Shown here one piece after another: positions 1 through 7,526 of a DNA stretch of 64,000 bases. How positions within the stretch are numbered: the first letter of the stretch is position 1; every line of letters starts with the position of its first letter. Under the pieces are notes generated by a model. That model was not told the DNA's origin. It saw only the letters and a program-made list of their open reading frames with translations, and ran no database searches. The DNA is taken from contig NZ_JARQTO010000012.1 in NCBI RefSeq assembly GCF_029577735.1, positions 127,985-191,984 of the forward strand, in the 5' to 3' direction. This stretch comes from Exercitatus varius (lineage in GTDB: Bacteria > Pseudomonadota > Gammaproteobacteria > Enterobacterales > Pasteurellaceae). Made by a program: the position numbers and the translations under genes.

Positions 1-1863
1 GGTTTGCATTTGATCAGCCGTTACGTAGGCGGCGGCGAGGAAACCGCACCGTTACACAAGTTGGGCGGCGACGCCTGGGCGAAAGCGCGTCGCAAAGCGG
101 CGGAGAAAATTCGTGATGTTGCGGCGGAATTACTGGATGTTTATGCCCAACGGGAAGCGCAGAAAGGTTTCGCTTTCAAATATGATCGTGAGGAATTCCA
201 GGCGTTTGCCGCCACCTTTCCGTTTGAAGAAACCTTTGATCAGGAACTGGCCATTAACGCCGTGATTTCCGATATGTGTCAGCCGAAAGCCATGGATCGC
301 TTAATCTGCGGCGATGTGGGATTCGGCAAAACCGAAGTCGCCATGCGCGCCGCATTCCTTGCGGTCATGAATCATAAACAGGTGGCGGTGTTGGTTCCGA
401 CCACCTTGTTAGCTCAGCAACATTATGAAAATTTCCGCGATCGTTTTGCCAATCTTCCCGTTAACGTGGAAGTGTTATCGCGTTTTAAAACCGCTAAAGA
501 ACAGCAAAAAGTATTAGCCGGACTCGCCGACGGCAAAGTGGATATTCTTATCGGAACCCATAAACTGATTCAGTCCGATGTGAAATTTCACGATTTGGGC
601 TTGCTGGTGATTGACGAAGAGCATCGTTTCGGCGTGCGCCAGAAAGAACGGATTAAGCAACTGCGCGCTAACATTGATATTCTCACCTTAACCGCCACGC
701 CGATTCCGCGTACGCTGAATATGGCAATGAACGGCATTCGCGATTTGTCCATTATTTCCACCCCGCCGGCCCGTCGGTTAACAATCAAAACCTTCGTGCG
801 GCAGCAGGACGATCTCACCGTTCGCGAAGCGATTTTGCGCGAAATTCTGCGCGGCGGGCAGGTTTATTATCTGCACAATGATGTGGCGAGCATTGAAAAA
901 TGTGCGGAAAAATTGACCGCACTTGTACCGGAGGCGCGCGTCACCGTAGGGCACGGACAAATGCGCGAACGCGAATTGGAGCGGGTGATGACGGATTTTT
1001 ATCACCAACGTTTTAATGTGCTGGTTTGTTCCACCATTATCGAAACCGGTATTGACGTTCCCACCGCCAACACCATTATTATCGAGCGGGCGGACAATTT
1101 CGGCCTGGCGCAATTACATCAATTGCGCGGCAGAGTGGGGCGTTCTCATCATCAGGCTTACGCTTATTTACTGACACCGCCGCCGAAACTGATGACCAAA
1201 GACGCGGTAAAACGTTTGGAAGCGTTGGAAAGTCTGGATAATCTCGGCGCAGGCTTCGTTTTGGCCACTCACGATCTGGAAATTCGCGGTGCCGGCGAAT
1301 TATTGGGTTCCGAACAGAGCGGACAAATCGAAAGTATTGGTTTCTCGTTATATATGGAATTGCTGGAATCCGCCGTAACGGCAATGAAGGAAGGCCGTGA
1401 ACCCAGCCTGGATGAACTCACGCAACAGCAGGTGGAAATCGATTTACGGGTGCCGGCGCTGTTACCGGAAGATTATCTGGGCGATGTCAATATGCGTCTG
1501 TCTTTTTATAAACGCATTGCCGGTGCGGAAAATAAAACCGCCCTGGATGAATTAAAAGTGGAATTAATCGACCGTTTCGGTTTGTTACCGGAAGCCACCC
1601 GGAATCTGATGCAGATCGCCGAATTACGTACGCTGGCAAAACAACTGAAAGTCATCAGAATCGATGGCACGGCAACCGGCGGTTTTATCGAATTCAACCC
1701 GACGGCGGACATCGAACCGGTGAAATTCCTCAATCTCATCCGGCAGCAACCGGCGGTGTTCAAATTTGACGGACCGACTAAATTCCGCTTTTCCTGTAAT
1801 CTGGAACAGCCGAAAGTGCGGTTGGAATTTGTGTTGAATTTATTAAATTCGTTACTCGGTTAG
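1..1863 (+). CDS. mfd: Transcription-repair coupling factor Mfd (3' part)
   Basis: The reading frame is already open at base 1, so about 620 C-terminal residues are present of a protein that is usually about 1150; the UvrB-like and RNAP-interaction regions lie outside the window. The part seen is the SF2 translocase motor: Walker A GDVGFGKTE, a DEEH-type box in VIDEEHRFG, helicase motif TATPIPRTL, the QLRGRVGR motif VI, then the C-terminal TRCF regulatory domain. Mfd removes RNA polymerase stalled at lesions and recruits UvrA in the cytoplasm. Two USS copies lie inside the gene (about 914 and 1813). No clear intrinsic terminator follows the stop. Confidence 0.97.
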   Translation, partial: GLHLISRYVGGGEETAPLHKLGGDAWAKARRKAAEKIRDVAAELLDVYAQREAQKGFAFKYDREEFQAFAATFPFEETFDQELAINAVISDMCQPKAMDRLICGDVGFGKTEVAMRAAFLAVMNHKQVAVLVPTTLLAQQHYENFRDRFANLPVNVEVLSRFKTAKEQQKVLAGLADGKVDILIGTHKLIQSDVKFHDLGLLVIDEEHRFGVRQKERIKQLRANIDILTLTATPIPRTLNMAMNGIRDLSIISTPPARRLTIKTFVRQQDDLTVREAILREILRGGQVYYLHNDVASIEKCAEKLTALVPEARVTVGHGQMRERELERVMTDFYHQRFNVLVCSTIIETGIDVPTANTIIIERADNFGLAQLHQLRGRVGRSHHQAYAYLLTPPPKLMTKDAVKRLEALESLDNLGAGFVLATHDLEIRGAGELLGSEQSGQIESIGFSLYMELLESAVTAMKEGREPSLDELTQQQVEIDLRVPALLPEDYLGDVNMRLSFYKRIAGAENKTALDELKVELIDRFGLLPEATRNLMQIAELRTLAKQLKVIRIDGTATGGFIEFNPTADIEPVKFLNLIRQQPAVFKFDGPTKFRFSCNLEQPKVRLEFVLNLLNSLLG

Positions 1864-1936
1864 GAATCGCTTTGCTGTTTCAGCCTGTTAAGGTTAATTG
1901 ATTTCCATTCGGAGAAAAAACAGTTTTTTGTACTTT

Positions 1937-1952
1937 TACGACCTAGATCACA
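1937..1952 (+). promoter_or_regulatory. Candidate CRP site upstream of raiA
   Basis: The sequence TACGA-N6-TCACA has one perfect CRP half-site and one weak half (3/5), inside an AT-rich flank. Its centre would be near -41.5 for a start around 1986. CRP control of raiA is known in E. coli, which raises the prior. Only one half is strong, so this is tentative. Confidence 0.4.
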
Positions 1953-2082
1953 TTTTGCAAAAATTGTCCGAGATAACACAAGAAATCACTTGCAAAGCGA
2001 AGTCAATCAGCATATTTTGTTAACAAAGGATGTAAAAAAACGGGTGCAGCAATGCACCTTCACAGCAAAAGAGGTAACTGCT

Positions 2083-2403
2083 ATGACACTAAATATCGCA
2101 AGCAAACAAATGGATATCACCCCTGCAATTCGCGCTCATATTGAGGAACGTCTCGCAAAATTAGGAAAATGGCAAACGCAGTTAATCAATCCCCACTTTG
2201 TATTAAGTAAACTTCCGCAAGGTTTCGGGGTGGAAGCGACTGTCGGTACGCCGTTCGGCAATTTGTTCGCCAGCGCGGAATCCGACGATATGTATGTCGC
2301 TATTAATAATGTAGAAGAAAAACTGGAAAAACAGCTGAACAAACTACAGCACAAAGGTGAAGCCCGCCGTGCGGATGAACGTTTAAAGGACTCTTTTGAA
2401 TAA
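2083..2403 (+). CDS. raiA: Ribosome-associated inhibitor A / hibernation factor
   Basis: This 106-residue protein begins MTLNIASKQMDITPAIR and has the beta-alpha-beta-beta-beta-alpha YfiA/HPF fold pattern, with the lysine-rich C-terminal helix (NNVEEKLEKQLNKLQ). The family binds the 30S decoding region and keeps idle 70S ribosomes inactive in stationary phase or cold. The open frame extends back to 1990, but the ATG at 2083 has a GAGGT Shine-Dalgarno and matches the family N-terminus. A hairpin (GGTGCA gcaa TGCACC, 2043-2058) sits just upstream of the ribosome binding site and could affect translation. The gene stands alone and ends at a USS-pair terminator shared with glmU. Confidence 0.93.
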   Translation: MTLNIASKQMDITPAIRAHIEERLAKLGKWQTQLINPHFVLSKLPQGFGVEATVGTPFGNLFASAESDDMYVAINNVEEKLEKQLNKLQHKGEARRADERLKDSFE

Positions 2404-2449
2404 CATTAATTCATTGAAAATAACATTTTAAATCAATAAAACGATAAAC

Positions 2450-2489
2450 AAAGTGCGGTGAAAAACATTAAAATTTTTCACCGCACTTT
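2450..2489. terminator. Bidirectional USS-pair terminator between raiA and glmU
   Basis: Two inverted uptake signals form a perfect 16-bp stem (2450-2465 with 2474-2489) around an 8-nt loop, followed by T-rich DNA on both strands. It sits between two convergent genes. Confidence 0.85.
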
Positions 2490-2512
2490 TATTTCCGTAT
2501 CAATAAAACCGC

Positions 2513-3877
2513 TTATTTTTTCTTAGCCGGTCGTTCCCAACCCGCCGTGTGGCGTTGCGGTACGCGCGTTGTGACCAATTCGCCGGCGGCGACGTCTTTT
2601 GTAATCGTCGAACCCGCGCCGATGGTCGCACCGTCACCCACTTTCACCGGCGCCACTAATTGCGCATCGGAACCCACGAATACGTTATCGCCGATAACGG
2701 TTCTGAATTTGTTTGCGCCGTCATAGTTACAGGTAATGACGCCCGCACCGATATTACAAGCCGCACCGATTTCAGCATCGCCCACATAAGTCAAATGATT
2801 CACCTTGGAACCTTTGCCTACTTTGGCTTTCTTGATTTCGACGAAATTTCCGACATGAGTTTCCGCCGCCAATTCCGCGCCCGGACGCAAACGGGAGAAC
2901 GGACCGATTGCCGCTTTGTCTCCTACCGTGCTGTCTTCCAGAACGGAATAAGGTTTAATTTCCGTGTTATCACCGACCGTTACATTTTTCAGTACGCAAC
3001 CCGCGCCGATTTTAACGCCGTTACCTAATTTCACTTTTCCTTCAATAATCACGTTTACGTCAATTTCCACGTCTTTACCGTGTTCAAGTTCACCGCGTAA
3101 ATCAAAACGTTCCGGATCCGCTAAACTCACGCCCGCTAACAACAAAGCCTTTGCCTGTTTACGTTGAAAATAACGTTCCAACGCGGCTAATTGCAGCCGA
3201 TTATTGGCGCCTTCCACTTCCATCATGTCATCCGCTTTAACCGCCGTCACTTTAAAACCGTCCCGATTAGCCAAGCCAATGACATCCGTCATATAGTATT
3301 CGCCCTGCGCATTGTTATTATCCAAACGCGTCAACCATTTTTTGAAACTGGCTCCGTCCGAAACCATCACGCCGGTGTTGACTTCGGTAATTTTGAGCTG
3401 CTCCGGCGAGGCGTCTTTTTGTTCGACGATAGCGACAACCGACCCGTTTTCGCGAATAATACGGCCGTATCCCGTCGGATTTTCTAATTCTACAGTCAAC
3501 AATGCGATACCGTTTTCCGGCTTCGCCGCCACCAAACGTTCCAACGTTTCTTTAGTAATCAGCGGCGCATCGCCATAAAGCATCACAATGTTTTCGTCAT
3601 CTTTAAAAAATGGCGCCGCCTGCTGCATGGCATGCCCCGTTCCCAATTGTTCCGCCTGGAAGACCCAGTTTACCGGCTCGTCGGCAAGACGTTCTTTCAA
3701 TAAATCCGCGCCATGTCCGTAAATTAAGTGAATTTGGTCCGCACTTAACTGCTTGGCCGTATCAATAACATGTTTCACCATCGGCTTGCCGGCAACTTTG
3801 TGCAACACTTTGGGTAAGTCCGAATACATACGGGTTCCCTTGCCGGCGGCAAGAATCACAACGCTTAATTTTGACAT
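2513..3877 (-). CDS. glmU: Bifunctional GlmU: GlcNAc-1-P uridyltransferase / GlcN-1-P acetyltransferase
   Basis: The protein has 454 residues, close to the usual 456. The N-terminal half is a nucleotidyltransferase with LAAGKGTRM at residues 10-18. From about residue 250 there is a left-handed beta-helix acetyltransferase of hexapeptide repeats (IGAGCVLKNVTVGDNTEI and following), with the catalytic-region sequence NYDGANKF. It makes UDP-GlcNAc for peptidoglycan and lipid A in the cytoplasm. AAGGAT precedes the start. A relic resembling the end of carB lies just upstream. Confidence 0.98.
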   Translation of the reverse strand: MSKLSVVILAAGKGTRMYSDLPKVLHKVAGKPMVKHVIDTAKQLSADQIHLIYGHGADLLKERLADEPVNWVFQAEQLGTGHAMQQAAPFFKDDENIVMLYGDAPLITKETLERLVAAKPENGIALLTVELENPTGYGRIIRENGSVVAIVEQKDASPEQLKITEVNTGVMVSDGASFKKWLTRLDNNNAQGEYYMTDVIGLANRDGFKVTAVKADDMMEVEGANNRLQLAALERYFQRKQAKALLLAGVSLADPERFDLRGELEHGKDVEIDVNVIIEGKVKLGNGVKIGAGCVLKNVTVGDNTEIKPYSVLEDSTVGDKAAIGPFSRLRPGAELAAETHVGNFVEIKKAKVGKGSKVNHLTYVGDAEIGAACNIGAGVITCNYDGANKFRTVIGDNVFVGSDAQLVAPVKVGDGATIGAGSTITKDVAAGELVTTRVPQRHTAGWERPAKKK

Positions 3878-3975
3878 GTAATATCCTTAATTAAAAAGAA
3901 ATCTCCGCATGAACAGGAGAGAAATGAGTTAGAGTTACTTAATTGACAATGTCCGATCAATTAAAGTTCATTTTA

Positions 3976-4056
3976 TGCTTAATTTTGCGTGCAAAGACCG
4001 AACGGAACAGGCATCGCAAGCGCCGGGGCTTTTCACGCCTTCCGCCGCCGTGGCGA
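3976..4056 (-). pseudogene. Relic of a carB 3' end (second, decayed copy)
   Basis: Read on the minus strand, this stretch encodes AAEGVKSPGACDACSVR, then SLHAKLS. The true carB C-terminus encodes LAEGVKSIDGCEVYSVQ, then NLHAQLN. About 13 of 21 aligned residues agree, and the DNA similarity continues past the stop (AGCATAAAA in both). There is no start codon or upstream coding sequence, so it is a fragment. Homology is clear to me by eye, but the source (internal duplication or a lost foreign carB copy) is inference. Confidence 0.6.
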
Positions 4057-4172
4057 TTTAACGCCGGCGAATCGGCAGAATCATTAGCGTGAATATTTCA
4101 CCCTAAAAAAACAGTCGAATTGTAGCAGGATATGCGCAGAAAAACATGAATTTGTGTTCATTTCCGGTGATC

Positions 4173-4272
4173 ACAAAAGTGCGGTCAAAAAAAGCAACGT
4201 TTTTTGAACCTTGGCTTTGCCAACGGTGGTGAAGCCATAAGTAATCGCACCGGCGATTACGCATAAAAAACG
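4173..4272 (-). repeat. 100-bp structured intergenic repeat, copy 1
   Basis: This segment is about 95% identical, in inverted orientation, to 15518-15617. It starts with a USS and holds two hairpins: GTTGGC/GCCAAC (imperfect in this copy) and GTAATCGC-ACCG-GCGATTAC (8-bp perfect stem). The rest of the spacer from 3878 to 4287 contains the carB-tail relic and no convincing gene; the short open frames there overlap this repeat. Confidence 0.8.
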
Positions 4273-4287
4273 CGTTGTTTTTTTCAA

Positions 4288-4509
4288 TTAAATAATCATC
4301 GTGACCAGCAAACGCGCGTTGAGCCATGTTTCGTCGAATGACATCGGCACGTTTGCCGGCGTTTTGCGCATAAACAGCTTGTTGAAAATCAGCGCTATCG
4401 ATGAAAAGAGGAACAGAAAAAGGCCTGCGCTAAAAATCCCGATAAATAAAAAACCGGCAATCAGGAATATCATTGTTTGTCGAATAATCGTTAAAACAGG
4501 TTTAAACAT
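4288..4509 (-). CDS. Small two-helix membrane protein downstream of qseC
   Basis: This 73-residue protein has two predicted hydrophobic segments (about residues 10-25 and 25-40, possibly a tight hairpin) followed by a polar C-terminal tail. I do not recognise the family. A TTG lies further upstream at 4521, but the ATG at 4509 is preceded by GGAGA at good spacing, so it was chosen. It follows qseC on the same strand after 74 bp, so co-transcription with the two-component system is plausible. A role as an accessory to the sensor kinase is a guess from position alone. Confidence 0.6.
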   Translation of the reverse strand: MFKPVLTIIRQTMIFLIAGFLFIGIFSAGLFLFLFSSIALIFNKLFMRKTPANVPMSFDETWLNARLLVTMII

Positions 4510-4583
4510 AATTTTCTCCAATAAAAAAACACCATTGAGTTATTTCAATGGCGTTATTATGGAAAAGAAGAATTAGGCGGGAA

Positions 4584-5951
4584 TTAGCCGCCGACTATAT
4601 TTTTCGATTTTTTGAAAATAATTTTAACCATTAAGCCGCTTGCAAAATGCGGGCTATCAAGTAATTCGATCGAGCCCTGATAATTCCGTACGATTTGACT
4701 GGCAATCGCCAAACCTAAACCCGAACCTTGCTGATCGGAGCCGAGAATGCGGTAGAACGGATCCAACACGCGCTCGCGTTCCGCCAAAGGAATGCCTTTA
4801 CCGTTATCTTCTACAAAAATTTCCAAAACTTCGTCTTTTTCTACCGCACTTAGGTCGATTTGCGCCCCCTTCGGCGCGTAACGAATGGCGTTATCCACCA
4901 GCGTTTTTATCAATAAATAAAAATCTGTTTCGTTACCGTAAATTTCGGCTTCGCCTTCGGACACCACACCGATGTCCTGTTCTTTTTGTTCCGCCAGCGG
5001 ATAAAGATCTTCAATCACTCTGCTGAAAATACTGTGTAAATTCAGCGTAGTCTGATACTTATGATCTTTATTCTGACTGCGGGCTAAAGACAAGAGTTGT
5101 TCCAACAAATCACGGCTACGGCGAATTCCTTGGTTCAGTTGCCGTACCTGCGATTTCGCTTCGGCCGACATGTCCTGATTATTCAGGCGTTCCGCTTGTA
5201 AGGAAAGCGCGGTCATCGGGCTGCGTAATTCGTGCGCTGCATCGGCAATAAAACGCTTTTGTTGCTCCACAAAAGCTTCGGTACGACCTAACAATTGATT
5301 AATGGCTTGCACAAATCCCGTAATTTCCGTTGGCACTTGAGAGATCGGTAACGCGGTTAAATCCTGCGCATTTCTTGCGGCAAGGCTGTTGGATAAGCGT
5401 TCTACAGGCTTCATCGTGCGTTTTACCACCCAAAAGGTTAACAATACGATTAACGGCAACAGCACCAACAACGGCATTAAACTTGCCCAGGCGGAATGTT
5501 CGGCAAGCTCTTCACGATATTCGTTTTCTTGTAAAATCGCGAGAATACCGCCGTCTCGCGCTTGCAAATAACCGCGATAGGTTTCTTCGTCATACCATAA
5601 ATTAGTGAAAATATTGCGTGGGTTTTGGTTGGGAGAAAGCTGAAATACGCCTTTGTGTCGCACAAAATTATAATATTCGTCAGTTAATTCCGCAGGAAGC
5701 TGAAACCTCGGATGTGCCTGATTATCCGCCAGCCAATAGACGGCAATACGGTTATCATCGCCTTCTCTAAAGCCGTCCATCAATTCGGCCGGAGAAGTAA
5801 TATAACTCGCGATGCGTTTTAAGGTGCGATCCTGTTGCTTATAGGTTTCGCGATAGGTGTCATAAAAAGCAATGCCGGCGGCAATAAGGCTAATCATTGC
5901 CGTAGAAAGCAGTAAACTGACGACTAATTTCGTTTTAATCGATTTAAACAT
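4584..5951 (-). CDS. qseC: QseC-like sensor histidine kinase
   Basis: The protein has 455 residues with two membrane segments (about 8-30 and 153-176) flanking a periplasmic sensor domain, then a HAMP-like linker, the H-box with phospho-acceptor H240 (AAHELRSPMT), the N-box DNAIRYAP, and the G-boxes EDNGKGIP and GSGLGLAIA. It should autophosphorylate and pass phosphate to the response regulator whose gene overlaps it by 8 bp. It belongs to the QseC/YgiY group; in Haemophilus the corresponding pair responds to ferrous iron (FirRS). The signal here cannot be read from sequence. Confidence 0.9.
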   Translation of the reverse strand: MFKSIKTKLVVSLLLSTAMISLIAAGIAFYDTYRETYKQQDRTLKRIASYITSPAELMDGFREGDDNRIAVYWLADNQAHPRFQLPAELTDEYYNFVRHKGVFQLSPNQNPRNIFTNLWYDEETYRGYLQARDGGILAILQENEYREELAEHSAWASLMPLLVLLPLIVLLTFWVVKRTMKPVERLSNSLAARNAQDLTALPISQVPTEITGFVQAINQLLGRTEAFVEQQKRFIADAAHELRSPMTALSLQAERLNNQDMSAEAKSQVRQLNQGIRRSRDLLEQLLSLARSQNKDHKYQTTLNLHSIFSRVIEDLYPLAEQKEQDIGVVSEGEAEIYGNETDFYLLIKTLVDNAIRYAPKGAQIDLSAVEKDEVLEIFVEDNGKGIPLAERERVLDPFYRILGSDQQGSGLGLAIASQIVRNYQGSIELLDSPHFASGLMVKIIFKKSKNIVGG

Positions 5952-6621
5952 TCGCCTTCCCTTTCGGCATCATCCAACCCACACCGCGCACGTTTTTGAT
6001 TTGTTCTTTGCCAATTTTCTTGCGCAAGCCGTGAATTAAAAAGTCAATGGCGTTACTCTCCACTTCTTCGCCCCAGGCATAGACTTTATTTTCCAAATCA
6101 CTGCGGGAAAGAATGGTGCCTGCGCGCGAAATCAAGGCTTGTAGGACGGAGAATTCCTTATTACTCAGGACAACAGGCTTATCCTGTTCCGCAATTTCCA
6201 CCATATAAGTGGTGGGATCGAGCGTAATCACGCCGTTGGTCAGTTTCGGCGAACTTTGTCCGCCGTGACGACGCAGCACCGCCCGCATTCTCGCCTGTAA
6301 TTCCGCCATATCGAACGGCTTAATAATGTAATCGTCCGCACCGCCGTCCAGCCCCGAAAGACGGCTGTCCAAATCGTCGCGAGCGGTGACAATCAACACG
6401 GGCGTTGCATTTTTCTTTTTGCGGATATGGGTTAGCACCTTCAAACCGTCTTGCCCCGGTAATCCCAAATCAAGCAACACCAAGTCATAACTTTGAGTCA
6501 TCAATGCTTCTTCCGCCGTTTTGCCGTTATTTACCCAGTCCACCGCATAATGACCGTCGCGTAAACTCGCCGACACCGCATCGGCAATCATTCTGTCGTC
6601 TTCCACCAGTAAAATTCGCAT
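5944..6621 (-). CDS. qseB: QseB-like OmpR-family response regulator
   Basis: The 225 residues split into a receiver domain (acidic D8/D9, phospho-acceptor D51 in LLDLGLPGQDGL, conserved K near 101) and a C-terminal winged-helix DNA-binding domain ending in the typical IDFLIHGLRKKIG and VRGVGW segments. It is the partner of the overlapping kinase gene. A PepSY gene lies upstream on the same strand but is separated by a terminator-like hairpin, so it may be only partly co-transcribed. Confidence 0.93.
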   Translation of the reverse strand: MRILLVEDDRMIADAVSASLRDGHYAVDWVNNGKTAEEALMTQSYDLVLLDLGLPGQDGLKVLTHIRKKKNATPVLIVTARDDLDSRLSGLDGGADDYIIKPFDMAELQARMRAVLRRHGGQSSPKLTNGVITLDPTTYMVEIAEQDKPVVLSNKEFSVLQALISRAGTILSRSDLENKVYAWGEEVESNAIDFLIHGLRKKIGKEQIKNVRGVGWMMPKGKANV

Positions 6622-6663
6622 GCTTTTTTCCGTTTATTTTTCTCAGATTATTAAAAAACAAGT

Positions 6664-6693
6664 AAAAAAACGACCGCACTTTATCGTGCGGTT
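6664..6693 (-). terminator. USS-based terminator after the PepSY gene
   Basis: Read on the minus strand, CAACCGCAC and GTGCGGTCG pair (one G-T) and are followed by a run of seven T residues. It lies between the PepSY stop and qseB, and may attenuate read-through into qseBC. Confidence 0.7.
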
Positions 6694-6707
6694 GTTTCCC
6701 GTTTAAC

Positions 6708-7244
6708 TTAATAATCCACGCCCGAGCTAATCACTTCGCCGCTGGCGGCATTTACCACAGTTTTGTATTCTTTACCGTCCTTAATACTTTCAACCTCATA
6801 GCGCGACGCGCCTTTTTTCGCTTCCAAATCGGCTGCTTTCACTTTACCGCCGGTTTTTTGCGCGGCGATGTCGATGGCTTGTTCAAGCGATACTTTCGCC
6901 TCTGCGGACGCCTTATCCTTTTTATGGGATTGGGTTTCTACATTGTCCGCCAACACTTCGCCCGTTTTGGCATCCACAACGACTTCGTGTTTTTCCGCAT
7001 TGCCTTGATTATCCCGCAACACGTCCACTTTGTAATAGCTTGAGCCGTTTTTGAATTTAAAATCCACTTCCGTCGCTTTACCCGCTACTTTGCCTGTTGC
7101 CGTCTGAACCGCCTGTCCCGCGCTGATTGCAGCTTGTTCAAATGCCGCTTGTTTTTCAGGATGGCTGCTTGCGTATGCGCCCGCTCCGCCTAATAAAACG
7201 GCTGAAGCCAGTAATACCGATAATACTTTTTTACTTTTTGACAT
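6708..7244 (-). CDS. Secreted protein with two PepSY domains
   Basis: The 178-residue product starts with a signal peptide (KKVLSVLLASAVLLGGAGAYA, cleavage near residue 25). Two PepSY-like repeats follow (about 55-105 and 115-177), each with the pattern YKVDVLRD...VVVDAKTGEVL. PepSY domains are periplasmic or extracytoplasmic and often accompany two-component systems, where they bind or inhibit exported proteins or sense metals. AAGGAGA precedes the ATG. It lies upstream of qseBC on the same strand, and an 11-bp repeat array in its promoter suggests control by the neighbouring response regulator. Confidence 0.85.
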   Translation of the reverse strand: MSKSKKVLSVLLASAVLLGGAGAYASSHPEKQAAFEQAAISAGQAVQTATGKVAGKATEVDFKFKNGSSYYKVDVLRDNQGNAEKHEVVVDAKTGEVLADNVETQSHKKDKASAEAKVSLEQAIDIAAQKTGGKVKAADLEAKKGASRYEVESIKDGKEYKTVVNAASGEVISSGVDY

Positions 7245-7336
7245 AAAGTCTCCTTATCATTCGCAAAATTTAAATCAAACATTTATTTGAAATATCGTCA
7301 GACCGTTGCCTTTCGATGTGCGTATCTTAAAAAAGA

Positions 7337-7370
7337 AAAATTAGAAGAAAATTAGATGGAAAATTTATTT
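7337..7370 (-). promoter_or_regulatory. Candidate response-regulator box (11-bp direct repeats) upstream of the PepSY gene
   Basis: Two nearly identical 11-mers, AAAATTAGAAG (7337-7347) and AAAATTAGATG (7348-7358), are followed one base later by the weaker AAAATTTATTT (7360-7370). An 11-bp spacing is typical of tandem half-sites for OmpR-family regulators. They sit about 95-125 bp upstream of the PepSY start. Confidence 0.45.
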
Positions 7371-7484
7371 CTAAAAAACTATCAAAAAAATGACCGCACT
7401 TTTGACGGTGCGGTTTAGAAATTATTTATAAAAGTACTCGGCAATCTACAGGCTTTCACCTTCGATAAACCATTGTATAGCGCG

Positions 7485-7517
7485 AAAATTAACGAAGAAT
7501 TCTCTTCGTTAATTTTT
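7485..7517 (-). terminator. carB terminator
   Basis: A 14-bp perfect stem (AAAATTAACGAAGA with its complement) around a 4-nt loop lies just downstream of the carB stop. A further USS hairpin (ACCGCAC...GTGCGGT, 7392-7413) follows and may back it up. Nothing else is evident between 7245 and 7526 except the 11-bp repeat array. Confidence 0.75.
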
Positions 7518-7526
7518 ATGCTTTGT

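Noticed and set aside
4103..4327. 74-codon minus-strand frame within the structured repeat upstream of glmU
   Set aside because: It lies over the 100-bp repeat and overlaps the small membrane protein gene; no ribosome binding site and non-protein-like composition.
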